From the NCBI GenBank assembly GCA_964590395.1, contig CAZPVT010000017.1, positions 1 through 64,000 on the forward strand: DNA of 64,000 nucleotides, written 5' to 3'. Source of the stretch: JAOABP01 sp964590395. Lineage in GTDB: Bacteria; Hydrothermota; Tepidihabitantia; Tepidihabitantales; Tepidihabitantaceae. Position numbers and translations under genes: made by a program. Below, piece by piece: positions 17,404 to 26,362 of the stretch. The notes under the pieces were generated by a model, which was not told where the DNA came from, did no database searches, and saw nothing but the letters and a program-made list of their open reading frames with translations. The stretch's first letter is position 1, and every line of letters begins with the position of its first letter.

Positions 17404-18635
17404 ACCCGCTCGCGGATTTGTTGTTTTAATTGCTCGATACTTTCCGGCTCCAGTTCAGTAATCCGCGCCAAGTCCTGAACCGAGGCGTTCAAAACATCAA
17501 AGGCGCTCTTGAATCCGGCTGCGCGTAACTGCTCTCCGAGTGCGATCTCCAATCCGAGATTTTCCACCGGAACCTTTGCTGCCTTATTCATAATTACCCG
17601 GTTGCGATAGTCACTTTCTTTTAGCACCTCAATCTTTGTGGTGCCGGTGAGGCGACTGGCTAACAAGACATTCTGCCCCTTCTTGCCGATAGCAATTGAG
17701 AAATCACTGTCCGGTACCACTACCACATAAGTATCATTTTCCCGCAATATCTCGGACACCTTTGCCGGACCCAACGCCCGGGCGAGGAAAACCTGTAGAT
17801 CCCGACTCCACTGCACGATATCGATTTTCTCGCCCGATAACTCCTTGATAACATTCTCAATTCGCGACTTTCGATAGCCAACACAGGCTCCAACCGGATC
17901 AACCTTGTCGTCTAAAGAAGCCACCGCCACCTTAGAACGAAATCCTGGAGCACGCGCAATCGCCTTTATCTCCACCACTCCCTCTTTGATTTCCGCCACC
18001 TCCCGGACAAGCAGTTTGCGAAGAAATTCCGGGTGGGTTCTGGAAAGATAAACCCGAGGTCCGATTGGTGTTTTTTCAACCCGGTCAACATAAGCCTTTA
18101 TCGGCATCCCTTGACGGTAATGATCGGTTTTTAATTGCTCCCAATTACGGAGCACCGCTTCGACCAAACCTAAGTTAACGATGATTTCATCGCGGCCTAT
18201 GCGCTGAATTGTGCCAGTAACAATCTCTCCCTTTTTCCGGTTATATTCCTCATACAGTCGGTCACGCTCCGCTTCACGGAGTTTCAGCATCAACTCATCC
18301 GATGCCTTACGGATGGCTATTCTACCAATCTCATCTAAAGGCAGTTCAACGCGCACCGACTCACCGAGCTGAATATCTGGCTTGACCTGCTTTGCCTCCT
18401 CGACTGATATCTCCCAACCTGGATTGTGAACTTGCTTAACAACCTGCTTTACCAAAAAAATCCGTATCTCCCCCGTCTCTGGCGAAATGCTGACCTCGGA
18501 TTCAGTATTCATTCCGAAACGACGCTTAAGTCCCGCGATGATACTAGTGCGAAGTGTTTCGCAGACATAAGCTATATCAACATTTCTGATTCTCGCGATC
18601 TGCGCAATTAGATTAGCCACCTCTTTATTATTCAT
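17391..18635 (-). CDS. nusA: transcription termination/antitermination factor NusA
   Basis: Binds RNA polymerase and RNA, modulating pausing and termination. 414 residues from ATG 18635, chosen because AAGGAG is at 18651-18646; a longer TTG-started frame would include that Shine-Dalgarno sequence. The N-terminal domain, an S1 domain (EIVTGTIQRIGRDEIIVNLG), KH1 and KH2 (AIGKKGQNVLLASRLTG) are in order, followed by one helical repeat (ELEPESIEQLKQQI). First gene of nusA-infB-ylxP. Confidence 0.96.
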   Translation of the reverse strand: MNNKEVANLIAQIARIRNVDIAYVCETLRTSIIAGLKRRFGMNTESEVSISPETGEIRIFLVKQVVKQVHNPGWEISVEEAKQVKPDIQLGESVRVELPLDEIGRIAIRKASDELMLKLREAERDRLYEEYNRKKGEIVTGTIQRIGRDEIIVNLGLVEAVLRNWEQLKTDHYRQGMPIKAYVDRVEKTPIGPRVYLSRTHPEFLRKLLVREVAEIKEGVVEIKAIARAPGFRSKVAVASLDDKVDPVGACVGYRKSRIENVIKELSGEKIDIVQWSRDLQVFLARALGPAKVSEILRENDTYVVVVPDSDFSIAIGKKGQNVLLASRLTGTTKIEVLKESDYRNRVIMNKAAKVPVENLGLEIALGEQLRAAGFKSAFDVLNASVQDLARITELEPESIEQLKQQIRERVWAS

Positions 18636-18665
18636 ACTGCCGATACTCCTTTTCAAACTTTATGG

Positions 18666-18693
18666 ATTATAACCCTTTATTTAAATGGGTCAA
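18666..18693 (-). promoter_or_regulatory. promoter of nusA-infB-ylxP
   Basis: TTGACC (18693-18688), 16 bases, TATAAT (18671-18666) on the minus strand, about 30 bases before ATG 18635, which has a Shine-Dalgarno sequence. It lies between the mazG stop (18708) and nusA. Confidence 0.85.
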
Positions 18694-18707
18694 GATTAAC
18701 TCGGTGC

Positions 18708-19481
18708 TTAAAAAGTTCGCTTATTTTTCGTCTTCTCCCAAACCTTTTCCATCTCATCCAACCCAACGGAACTCAATTCCCGTCCTTGCCGGGCAAATTC
18801 CCTTTCGATTCGTACGAATCTCTTTTTGAATTTAACTATTGCATCCTTCAGCGCGCCTTCCGCATTAACCTCAAGGTGCCGAGACAAATTGACTATCGCA
18901 AATAACAGATCACCCAACTCCTCTTTAACCCGCTTATTGGTTTTCTCCCTGCCCTCGCGGTATTTCGTCATCTCTCGTTTCAATTCTGTTAGCTCCTCTT
19001 CAACCTTGCTCAGCACCGCTATCGCTGATGACCAATCAAAACCAACTCTTCGACATCGCTCCTGAATCAACTGCGCCTGCTGTAACGCAGGCAGTGCTAA
19101 CGGTATTCCAGCAACGATGGATTTAGGGAAAAACACTCTTTTTAACTTTTCCCAGTTATTCAGCACTTCGTCGACATCCTTCACTTTGATTTTGCCGTAC
19201 ACATGGGGGTGTCGGTACTTCAACTTCTTCACAACCCTATTGAGGATTGACTTAAGTTCTATTGCTCGCTCCTCTCTTAAAATTTGAGCAAGAAAAAAAC
19301 CCATAAATAAATAATCTCCTAACTCCTCAACGATCGCCACAGGATTATTCTTGCGCAGTGCTTCATCAAGTTCATAAACCTCATTCAGCAGCAGTGGTCG
19401 GATTGAATCCACTGTCTGCTGCTTATCCCAAGGACAACTGCGCCGTAGCGTCCTGATAACCCGAATTAACTCCTCAACCAT
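18708..19481 (-). CDS. mazG: nucleoside triphosphate pyrophosphohydrolase MazG
   Basis: Hydrolyses NTPs to NMP and PPi, a house-cleaning enzyme. 257 residues from ATG 19481, where homologous sequence begins (MVEELIRVIRTLRRSCPWDKQQT). Two MazG modules are visible: one with EVYELDEAL and EELGDYLF (about 50-70), another with EEELTEL and EELGDLLFAIVNLSRHL (about 170-215), each an EExxD metal site. A TAACAT box sits five bases upstream of this ATG and there is no Shine-Dalgarno sequence. Confidence 0.93.
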   Translation of the reverse strand: MVEELIRVIRTLRRSCPWDKQQTVDSIRPLLLNEVYELDEALRKNNPVAIVEELGDYLFMGFFLAQILREERAIELKSILNRVVKKLKYRHPHVYGKIKVKDVDEVLNNWEKLKRVFFPKSIVAGIPLALPALQQAQLIQERCRRVGFDWSSAIAVLSKVEEELTELKREMTKYREGREKTNKRVKEELGDLLFAIVNLSRHLEVNAEGALKDAIVKFKKRFVRIEREFARQGRELSSVGLDEMEKVWEKTKNKRTF

Positions 19482-19486
19482 AGTCA

Positions 19487-19514
19487 ATGTTAACAAAACC
19501 TGTTGAATAAGCAA
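19487..19514 (-). promoter_or_regulatory. possible leaderless promoter of mazG
   Basis: TTGCTT (19514-19509), 16 bases, TAACAT (19492-19487) on the minus strand, five bases before ATG 19481. Weaker hexamers than the other examples. Confidence 0.45.
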
Positions 19515-19581
19515 CTGTAACAAATCTTGACTTTTCAAACGCTGTCGTTAAGTTTACCCAATAATAGAAAGGAGAAGAGTA

Positions 19582-20859
19582 ATGACTCCAAAGGCTCTCT
19601 TTGAAACCGACCCAGAAATTTTTGATGCAATAGTTAAGGAAACCAATCGTCAACATTCCAATTTAGAACTGATCGCCTCAGAAAACTTCTGTTCCGAAGC
19701 GGTATTGGCTGCCCTCGGTTCGGTGCTTACTAATAAATATGCCGAAGGTTACCCCAAAAAGCGGTATTATGGCGGATGCCGCTATGTTGATATCGCCGAG
19801 GAGCTGGCAATCCAGCGTGTGAAAGAACTTTTCGGTTGCGACCACGCCAATACCCAACCGCACTCCGGCACCCAGGCAAATATTGCCGCTTACCTTACTC
19901 TTGCCCAACCCGGCGATACAATTATAGGACTCTCACTGACTCACGGCGGGCATCTTTCTCATGGCCATCCGATAAACTTCTCCGGACGGTATTTCAAGGT
20001 TATCCACTACACCGTTGACCCCGAAACCGAAATGCTGGATTATAATGCAATAAGAAAATTAGCCCAGGAATATAAACCCCGGGTCATCGTATCCGGGGCA
20101 TCAGCATATCCCCGCACAATTCACTTCGATAAATTTCAAGAAATTTGTGATGAGGTCGGCGCTGCGCAACTTGCTGATATCGCTCACATCGCTGGACTGG
20201 TTGCCGCGGGATTACATCCTTCCCCTGTTCCCTACGCTGATGTCGTTACTACCACCACGCACAAAACACTGCGTGGTCCGCGCGGAGCGATAATAATGTG
20301 CAAAGCAAAATATGCCGAAGAACTGGATAAAGTTGTCTTTCCTGGAACTCAAGGAGGACCTTTAGAACATTGCATCGCTGCCAAAGCGGTAGCATTCAAA
20401 GAGGCGCTCACCCCCCAATTCAAAGAATATCAGCGCCAAACAGTAAACAATGCCCGTGTCCTTGCTGAAACCCTTGCCAGTCACGGATTCCGACTTTGTT
20501 CCGGAGGCACTGACAACCATCTGATGCTCGTTGACCTGCGACCGAAAAATATCACCGGCCGGGATGCGGAACGGCTTTTAGGAAAGGTAAATATTACGGT
20601 CAACCGCAACACCATTCCCTTCGATCCAGAAAAACCTTTCATTGCCTCCGGCATAAGACTGGGAACACCAGCGCTCACCAGCCGCGGTATGAAGGAACAG
20701 GAAATGGTAAAGATCGCAGAACTTATTGACCAAACGATCGCCGCCGGAAACGACGAAACCAAACTGGCAAAAATCAAAATGGCAGTAAAAGAACTGGTCG
20801 AGGCATTTCCACTCTACGCCGATCGTCGTAGCGAATACCAGCAGTTTATCAAGGAGTGA
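19582..20859 (+). CDS. glyA: serine hydroxymethyltransferase
   Basis: PLP enzyme interconverting serine and glycine and charging tetrahydrofolate with one-carbon units. 425 residues, normal length. Visible: LELIASENFCSEAV, TNKYAEGYPKKRYYGGC, the PLP lysine in TTTTHKTLRGPRG (near residue 230) and SGIRLGTPALTSRG. AGGAGA precedes ATG 19582. A TTGACT at 19527-19532 with TAAGTT 16 bases on is a weak promoter candidate. It is followed three bases later by eno. Confidence 0.98.
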   Translation: MTPKALFETDPEIFDAIVKETNRQHSNLELIASENFCSEAVLAALGSVLTNKYAEGYPKKRYYGGCRYVDIAEELAIQRVKELFGCDHANTQPHSGTQANIAAYLTLAQPGDTIIGLSLTHGGHLSHGHPINFSGRYFKVIHYTVDPETEMLDYNAIRKLAQEYKPRVIVSGASAYPRTIHFDKFQEICDEVGAAQLADIAHIAGLVAAGLHPSPVPYADVVTTTTHKTLRGPRGAIIMCKAKYAEELDKVVFPGTQGGPLEHCIAAKAVAFKEALTPQFKEYQRQTVNNARVLAETLASHGFRLCSGGTDNHLMLVDLRPKNITGRDAERLLGKVNITVNRNTIPFDPEKPFIASGIRLGTPALTSRGMKEQEMVKIAELIDQTIAAGNDETKLAKIKMAVKELVEAFPLYADRRSEYQQFIKE

Positions 20860-20862
20860 GGT

Positions 20863-22140
20863 ATGAGACCGGTAATCGCACGTCTTGTTGCCCGGGAGAT
20901 TCTTGACTCTCGCGGCAATCCCACACTGGAAGTAGATTGCTATCTTACAAATGGTATTATGGGCCGGGCATCGGTACCCTCCGGAGCGTCAGTGGGCTCT
21001 TTTGAAGCTCTAGAGTTACGCGACAAGGATCCCAACCGCTTCTTTGGCAAAGGCGTATTAAAAGCAATCGCCAACATCCATGAAATCATCGCCCCCCGAC
21101 TCATCGGAATGGACGCCACTGATCAATTCCGTATTGACCGAACACTGATAGAACTTGACGGCACAAATAACAAATCCCGGCTCGGCGCAAATGCAATTCT
21201 TGGTGTCTCTCTCGCTGTTTGCCGTGCGGCCGCGGTATGTGCCGGACTGCCCATCTATCGTCTCCTTGGTGGCGCGGGAACCAGGTTAATACCCACCCCG
21301 TTTCTCAATATCATCAACGGCGGTGTTCATGCCCCTAATAATCTGGACATTCAAGAGTATATGATTATTCCTGCCGGCTTCTCCAGTTTTTATGAAGCCA
21401 TTCGGGCAGCGGCAGAAATCTACTACGCCCTCAAAAAAATTCTGGAAAGTGAACACAAACCAACTACCGTTGGCGATGAAGGCGGAATGGCGCCAGACTT
21501 TGCCAGCAATGAAGAACCCTTGCAAACAATCATGCGGGCGATTGACCAGGCGGGCTATCATCCTGGGGAAGAGATTTACCTAGCAATTGATGTTGCCGCC
21601 AGCAGTCTTTACTGTGACAATGCCTATGTTTTCACCAACCCTGAAAAAAGGATCGTTACCGCCGACGAACTAATTGACCTTTACATATCATGGGTTAAGA
21701 AATACCCCATCATTTCCATTGAAGACGGGCTCGCCGAAGAAGACTGGGATGGCTGGCACAAACTTACCGCAAAACTGGGTAACCAGGTCCAGCTAATCGG
21801 AGATGATATCTTTGTCACCAACATTGAACGACTGAAAAAAGGAATCCAGCAGGGTGCCGCCAACGCGGTACTAGTCAAACCCACCCAGATCGGCACTGTT
21901 AGTGAAACGATTGACTGTGTGAAAGTGGGAATAGAAAATGGCTATCGGGCGATCGTCTCCCACCGGTCAGGAGAAACTGACGACCACTTCATCGCGGATC
22001 TTGCGGTCGCTACTAACTGCGGACAGATTAAAACCGGTGCGCCTTGCCGCGGTGAACGAACCGCAAAATACAACCGACTTATCCGGATCGAAGAGGAAGA
22101 CCGACTGGTTTTTGCTGGATTAACAACCTTGTTAAGATGA
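20863..22140 (+). CDS. eno: enolase
   Basis: Converts 2-phosphoglycerate to phosphoenolpyruvate. 425 residues. Conserved blocks: REILDSRGNPTLEVD (12-26), PSGASVGSFEALELRD, GDEGGMAPDF, the metal ligands in SIEDGLAEEDWDGW and GDDIFVTN, the catalytic Lys region VLVKPTQIGT, and SHRSGETDD. Strong Shine-Dalgarno AAGGAG within the glyA end. Its stop overlaps ftsB by four bases, the eno-ftsB arrangement also known in proteobacteria. Confidence 0.98.
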   Translation: MRPVIARLVAREILDSRGNPTLEVDCYLTNGIMGRASVPSGASVGSFEALELRDKDPNRFFGKGVLKAIANIHEIIAPRLIGMDATDQFRIDRTLIELDGTNNKSRLGANAILGVSLAVCRAAAVCAGLPIYRLLGGAGTRLIPTPFLNIINGGVHAPNNLDIQEYMIIPAGFSSFYEAIRAAAEIYYALKKILESEHKPTTVGDEGGMAPDFASNEEPLQTIMRAIDQAGYHPGEEIYLAIDVAASSLYCDNAYVFTNPEKRIVTADELIDLYISWVKKYPIISIEDGLAEEDWDGWHKLTAKLGNQVQLIGDDIFVTNIERLKKGIQQGAANAVLVKPTQIGTVSETIDCVKVGIENGYRAIVSHRSGETDDHFIADLAVATNCGQIKTGAPCRGERTAKYNRLIRIEEEDRLVFAGLTTLLR

Positions 22141-22412
22141 ACAACCATCACCTGTTTCACCAGAAAAAAATCCCCTTGACCTTCATATTACTCCTCTTCT
22201 CGCTTGCTCTGTTCTTTCTTCCCGGACCTAACGGCTTGATCAGTATTTTGTCAAAGATTTATCGTATTCGTCAATACCGGTCGCAGATCAGTCGTCTCAA
22301 GGCGCGTGCTGACAGCTTGGAGAAAGAATTAAAGTTATGGCATAACCCTGATTACGCGGCAGAATTTGCCCGCCGACTTTTCCGCCATCTGCCTACGGAC
22401 AGCGTTAAATAA
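22137..22412 (+). CDS. ftsB: FtsB/DivIC-like septum protein
   Basis: 91 residues: a short cytoplasmic start, one membrane segment (about 13-30) and a periplasmic coiled coil (about 45-68, IRQYRSQISRLKARADSLEKE). This is the FtsB/DivIC layout, a divisome component bound to FtsL and FtsQ. Position directly after eno with an ATGA overlap strengthens the call. Its stop directly abuts that of the convergent ABC ATPase gene. Confidence 0.82.
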   Translation: MNNHHLFHQKKIPLTFILLLFSLALFFLPGPNGLISILSKIYRIRQYRSQISRLKARADSLEKELKLWHNPDYAAEFARRLFRHLPTDSVK

Positions 22413-23189
22413 CTAAAACGCCGGAAAAAGAACTTGAGGCAATCTGTTAAGGGGATGAGTTGTCATCACTGGAGCGATGCCGTAACATCGCTCAATTAGC
22501 TCTGCGGTTATCACCTTCGCCGGCGTATCACAGGCAACAATCCGACCTTGCGATAAAAGCAAAATCCGAGAGCACGAAACCGCCGCCTCATTCAGATCAT
22601 GGGATACGAACAGAATTGTCTTGCCCTGCGCTCTCAAACAGGAAAGAATTTGCAAAATCTCTACCCGATGAAACATATCAAGATGTGAGGTCGCCTCATC
22701 CAGCAGTAATATCTCCGGCTGCTGAACTAAAGCCCGTGCCAAGATCACCCGCTGCCTCTCTCCTGCCGAAACCTCGTTGATGCTTTCATCTCTCAACTCA
22801 TATACTCCAGTTTGAATCATTGCCGCCTCGACTATCCTCCAGTCATTTACGCTCGGCTGTTCCCAGACCTTCAAAAATGGATTTCTACCCATCAGAACAA
22901 CATCACTTACCTTCCACTCAAATGCAAACGAACTTTCCTGAGGCACAAAGGCAACTATCCTTGCCACCTCACGCCGTGTAAGCTGATGGATCGGCCTCAT
23001 CAACAACCTCACTTCGCCTTTCCAAACCCGCAGAATCCCCCCAACCAATCTCAGCAAAGTCGATTTACCAGAACCATTAGGACCGATGATACCCAGAAAC
23101 TCCCCTGACTCAACCTCAAGATCAATTTTTTCAAAAAATACCCGCTGCCGATAGCCAAAGACCAGCTCTCTGATGCTTATCGCACTCAT
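22413..23189 (-). CDS. btuD: ABC transporter ATPase (cobalamin/iron-siderophore type)
   Basis: 258 residues from ATG 23189; a longer open frame upstream only mirrors the permease gene. Walker A GPNGSGKSTLL, Q loop VPQESSF, signature SAGERQRV (Ala where SGG is usual), Walker B ILLLDEATSHLD and the H-loop FVSHDLN are present. It powers the importer encoded by the next two genes; the four-base overlap with the permease (23186-23189) marks an operon. Ligand (B12 or siderophore) cannot be separated by this subunit. Confidence 0.9.
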   Translation of the reverse strand: MSAISIRELVFGYRQRVFFEKIDLEVESGEFLGIIGPNGSGKSTLLRLVGGILRVWKGEVRLLMRPIHQLTRREVARIVAFVPQESSFAFEWKVSDVVLMGRNPFLKVWEQPSVNDWRIVEAAMIQTGVYELRDESINEVSAGERQRVILARALVQQPEILLLDEATSHLDMFHRVEILQILSCLRAQGKTILFVSHDLNEAAVSCSRILLLSQGRIVACDTPAKVITAELIERCYGIAPVMTTHPLNRLPQVLFPAF

Positions 23190-24133
23190 ACCTTGGTCCG
23201 CAGGAGATAAATAAAAAACGGCACACCGATCAACGCGGTAACGACCGACAACGGTAGCCCTGACGGCGTCAGGTTCCGTACTGCCACATCGGCCATAATT
23301 AATAACCCGGCGCCCAGCAGAAAAGAACCGGGTAAAACCAAACTGTGGCGCGGACCGAAAATCATTCTCACTAAATGGGGCACGATTAAACCGATAAAAC
23401 CTATCGCACCAGTCCAAACAACTACCATCGCCACCACCAACGATCCGACCAAAAAAACGGTCCTGGTCAACCGCGGGGTATCCACACCTAAACTTAAAGC
23501 CACCTCCTCATTAAAGGAAATTATATCCAGCTCCCGGGCATGAAAAATCAACCAGCCACAGCCAACTAACGCGAGAAAAAGAGACCCCACCAACATTCTA
23601 ACTGAACTTTTGGTAACAACCACACCCAAACTGCCCATCATCAGATAAACCGCCTCGCCGATTGTGCGACGGCTCAAGACAATAACCAACATAACAAGAC
23701 TTGAGAACAGAAAACTTACCACCACCCCAGCCAAAACCAATCTTGTCACTGGCAACACCCCCCCGTTACGGGCGAAAAGATAAACTAACCCGATCGCTAA
23801 TAAAGCACCGATAAAACCGGCAATAGGCAAAACCACACTTGACCCCATACCCGATACTATTGCTAAAGTCGCCCCAAAAGCAGCACCGCTTGCCACCCCC
23901 AATGTCCAGGGATCAACCAGCGGATTGCTTAACAACCCCTGTAACGCACCGCCCACAACCCCCAGAACACCACCCGCACAGATACCGATAACCAACCTGA
24001 GCACACGAAAAACCAATAGATCTCCAGCCTCGTTCAACGAAAATCCCCCCGGCCCGGTAAAAACTGCAAGAACACTGGCAGAAAGGAACACAAAAACGAT
24101 ACCCAACCAGGACCAGACCCTCTTTTGCCTCAT
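23186..24133 (-). CDS. btuC: FecCD-family ABC permease (cobalamin/iron type)
   Basis: 315 residues with about ten membrane segments. Family motifs: RVLRLVIGICAGGVLGVVGGALQGL (typical LPR-x-GAxLA-GxxLQ region), NPLVDPWTLGVASGAAFGA, and the coupling segment GAIGFIGLIVPHLVRM near residue 245. Its ATG lies right at the stop of the binding-protein gene. A dimer of this protein forms the inner-membrane channel. Confidence 0.92.
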   Translation of the reverse strand: MRQKRVWSWLGIVFVFLSASVLAVFTGPGGFSLNEAGDLLVFRVLRLVIGICAGGVLGVVGGALQGLLSNPLVDPWTLGVASGAAFGATLAIVSGMGSSVVLPIAGFIGALLAIGLVYLFARNGGVLPVTRLVLAGVVVSFLFSSLVMLVIVLSRRTIGEAVYLMMGSLGVVVTKSSVRMLVGSLFLALVGCGWLIFHARELDIISFNEEVALSLGVDTPRLTRTVFLVGSLVVAMVVVWTGAIGFIGLIVPHLVRMIFGPRHSLVLPGSFLLGAGLLIMADVAVRNLTPSGLPLSVVTALIGVPFFIYLLRTKV

Positions 24134-25000
24134 TTAACGAGAATGCAAAATTCGAGCAAGAAGGTATATCCCCTCGACAACTCTCGGCCCGGGACGGGAA
24201 AAAAGATCCTCATCCAGTCCGTCAAAAACCCTACCCTTCTGGACCGCAATAACATCCTGCCATCCAACCCGCTCTCGCACATCCTGAGCACTCGCCCCAG
24301 GGTGAAGGATCAATATCACCGCCGGATTTCTCTTCACCACCGCCTCGGATTCAACAATCGGGTACGGCTGTTTAACATCTTCAAATATATTTACCCCCCC
24401 CGCCTGCCGAATTAAATCATTTATAAAGACCCCAGACCCCACACTCATCAACGGGATAGCAGAGATCTCAATATAAACCCTTGGGGTATCGGCAAAAACC
24501 GGCAACATCGACAACCACTGGCGAAGGCTGTCAACCAAATGACGAGTCCGCTCCTCCCTTTTTAAAATCGCTCCGACCGATTCGATCTCTGTGAAAACTG
24601 AAGCAATATCCACTGGCTCTGAAATATAAACCCTGATTTTCATCTCCTTTAGCTTTTCGATTAAACGGGCGTGCATCGGCACGGTAGCAAAGACAACCGT
24701 AGGCTTAAGTGCCACAATCCTTTCCAGATCCGGTGTCTGAAAATCGCCGACCTTATAAACCATCTTTGCCTCTGCCGGGTAATCGCACTGATTTGTCGTC
24801 CCCAAAAGCAACGCCTGAGCATTCAGGGCATAAATGATCTCGGTGATACTCGGCACCAATGAAACACATCTTACATCTCTCGCCCCCCTGTGAACCGCCT
24901 CCTCCTTAACCGAACCATTGGGACACCCACCCAAAACTAAAACAAGTGCCATCAGCAGCCAACCTATTTTAACCGAGTCCACTCCCCTGTAGTCTATCAC
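24134..25000 (-). CDS. btuF: BtuF-like periplasmic binding lipoprotein
   Basis: 288 residues from GTG 25000 (GGGGG nine bases upstream). A leader ending in lipobox VLGGC is followed by the periplasmic-binding fold: CVSLVPSITEIIYAL, GTTNQCDYPAEA and KVGDFQTPDLERIVALKPTVV. The CDYP and VGDF-P-E pattern is typical of the cobalamin-binding BtuF group, so B12 uptake is favoured over siderophores, as inference. It overlaps the trmI end by 32 bases, so the importer is cotranscribed with trmI. Confidence 0.85.
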   Translation of the reverse strand: MIDYRGVDSVKIGWLLMALVLVLGGCPNGSVKEEAVHRGARDVRCVSLVPSITEIIYALNAQALLLGTTNQCDYPAEAKMVYKVGDFQTPDLERIVALKPTVVFATVPMHARLIEKLKEMKIRVYISEPVDIASVFTEIESVGAILKREERTRHLVDSLRQWLSMLPVFADTPRVYIEISAIPLMSVGSGVFINDLIRQAGGVNIFEDVKQPYPIVESEAVVKRNPAVILILHPGASAQDVRERVGWQDVIAVQKGRVFDGLDEDLFSRPGPRVVEGIYLLARILHSR

Positions 25001-25793
25001 CGCTAATACCCCCTAACTTTTCCCCATCGGACTTTGCCTTATAGGCAAAAACAAGATAAACCGTATGGGCGACCATTCGGTCAACCGGCCTTATACCCGT
25101 TTCACGCAAAAAATACCCCCGTTCCAAGATCTCCTTTGCCCGAATCCGAACAAAACCCGCTCCTCCCAAAACAGAGACCAACCGGCGCAACTGCTCAAAA
25201 GTCGGAATAAGCGCAGCAAGTGGATGCCCTCCTTTCAAAGCCTGCCTTACTGCTGGAACCAAAACCCATGGTTCAGGCACATCCAGAATCACCGCATCCA
25301 CCTCGCTCTGAATAAAACCCTGCTCTCCGGGGTCAGAAACAAAAAATTCACAAAACTGTGCCAAACCGTATCGACGTACATTCTCCTGAGCGTTAGCACT
25401 AAACTCAGGCCTTTTTTCGTAGGAATACACTCTGCCATCCGGACGAACAAAATTGGCGAGAATCGCGGTTAATGCACCGGAGCCTGATCCAACCTCAATA
25501 ACCCTTGCTCCAGGGAAAACCAATGTCTGCAAAAGAAGATAACCTGTATCTTTAGGATAAACGATCGTCGTAGTCCGCTTAACCTTCAACGCCAGATCAG
25601 CAATTGTGGGCTTCAACAGGTAAAACCGTGTGCCGTAATGGGTCTCAACCCAATCTCCCCACTCCTTACCCTTGATCAGGTTAAAATCAATATTTCCCCG
25701 GTGCGTAGAAAAAAAACCCTGCTCCTGCACCATAATAAGAAACTTCATCTTATCCGAATGGTAAAGCAGAACAAAATCACCCGGTTTAATCAT
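24969..25793 (-). CDS. trmI: tRNA (adenine-58-N1)-methyltransferase
   Basis: Methylates A58 in the tRNA T loop using SAM. 274 residues from ATG 25793 (MIKPGDFVLLYH), six bases after a TATAGT box. A small N-terminal beta domain is followed by IVYPKDTGYLLLQT, the SAM loop VIEVGSGSGALT (about 97-108), YEKRPEFSANAQENV and the motif DVPEPW (DLPDPW in most homologues). TrmI is common in thermophiles and actinobacteria. A longer frame from 25814 is excluded because it would start inside the promoter. Confidence 0.93.
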   Translation of the reverse strand: MIKPGDFVLLYHSDKMKFLIMVQEQGFFSTHRGNIDFNLIKGKEWGDWVETHYGTRFYLLKPTIADLALKVKRTTTIVYPKDTGYLLLQTLVFPGARVIEVGSGSGALTAILANFVRPDGRVYSYEKRPEFSANAQENVRRYGLAQFCEFFVSDPGEQGFIQSEVDAVILDVPEPWVLVPAVRQALKGGHPLAALIPTFEQLRRLVSVLGGAGFVRIRAKEILERGYFLRETGIRPVDRMVAHTVYLVFAYKAKSDGEKLGGISGDRLQGSGLG

Positions 25794-25799
25794 CGTGAA

Positions 25800-25827
25800 A
25801 CTATAAAATTGCAAGAAGTATAGTCAA
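25800..25827 (-). promoter_or_regulatory. proximal trmI promoter, predicted leaderless
   Basis: TTGACT (25827-25822), 16 bases, TATAGT (25805-25800) on the minus strand; six bases remain before ATG 25793. Confidence 0.75.
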
Positions 25828-25844
25828 ATACTATCCTGAGTCAA
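25817..25844 (-). promoter_or_regulatory. distal overlapping trmI promoter
   Basis: TTGACT (25844-25839), 16 bases, TATACT (25822-25817) on the minus strand. Its -10 box overlaps the -35 box of the proximal promoter by one base, giving two polymerase sites 17 bases apart. Confidence 0.6.
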
Positions 25845-25919
25845 TTTACGATGTGTAATTTTTAGCCACTTATACGATTCTGATTTCCTTACCTCTTCAT
25901 CGTCGACCTCGGAGCATTA

Positions 25920-26233
25920 TTCGATTTTTACCACCACCAACATTACAATTCCTAAAATCATCTACACTACCCATCAAACAACCATTACCCATATCACCAA
26001 CCAAGCCCGAAACAGCATCATCACTTCAGCCCTACTAAACACTCAAACCAACACCCAAGACAAAATCCCCCCACCGGTCCCAAAGTCTACCCAAATTAAA
26101 ACGCTAAACCCCACCGAAAACAGAACCCACCCCACCACCCCAATAAAAACACTACTTACTACCGTCCCCAATACTGCCCGGGGGCAGGTTCTTAAAACCG
26201 TAAATATCCTAATAACATTTTTTTAATAATTTA
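25920..26233. repeat. copy B of the G-poor intergenic repeat family
   Basis: Fills most of the gene-free stretch 25845-26327. Same orientation as copy A. Shared + strand blocks include CAGCATCATCAC, CAAACCAACACC and ACGCTAAACCCCACC. The end carries a hairpin-like palindrome CTGCCCGGGGGCAG (about 26176-26189). The reverse strand reads as a hydrophobic frame interrupted by several stops, which is expected for GT-rich DNA. Confidence 0.85.
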
Positions 26234-26327
26234 GCAAAAAAGACGATAAAAAATTATCGAACTACTCATTATCTTTGACAATTTCACAAGTCTCTCTACG
26301 CTATTTCCCGAGCGAACTACCTGCTCC

Positions 26328-26355
26328 TTGACTTTTCTCCTTTTGCCAATATCAT
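26328..26355 (+). promoter_or_regulatory. promoter of the NHL-repeat gene, predicted leaderless
   Basis: TTGACT (26328-26333), 16 bases, TATCAT (26350-26355), seven bases before GTG 26363. No Shine-Dalgarno sequence. Confidence 0.75.
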
Positions 26356-26362
26356 CATAATA

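Noticed and set aside
23190..23417. N-terminal extension of the ABC ATPase frame
   Set aside because: Overlaps the permease in another frame and resembles no ATPase; ATG 23189 gives the normal start with an ATGA overlap.
26176..26189. CTGCCCGGGGGCAG palindrome in repeat copy B as a terminator
   Set aside because: No T tract on either side, and the matching part in copies A and C is not palindromic.
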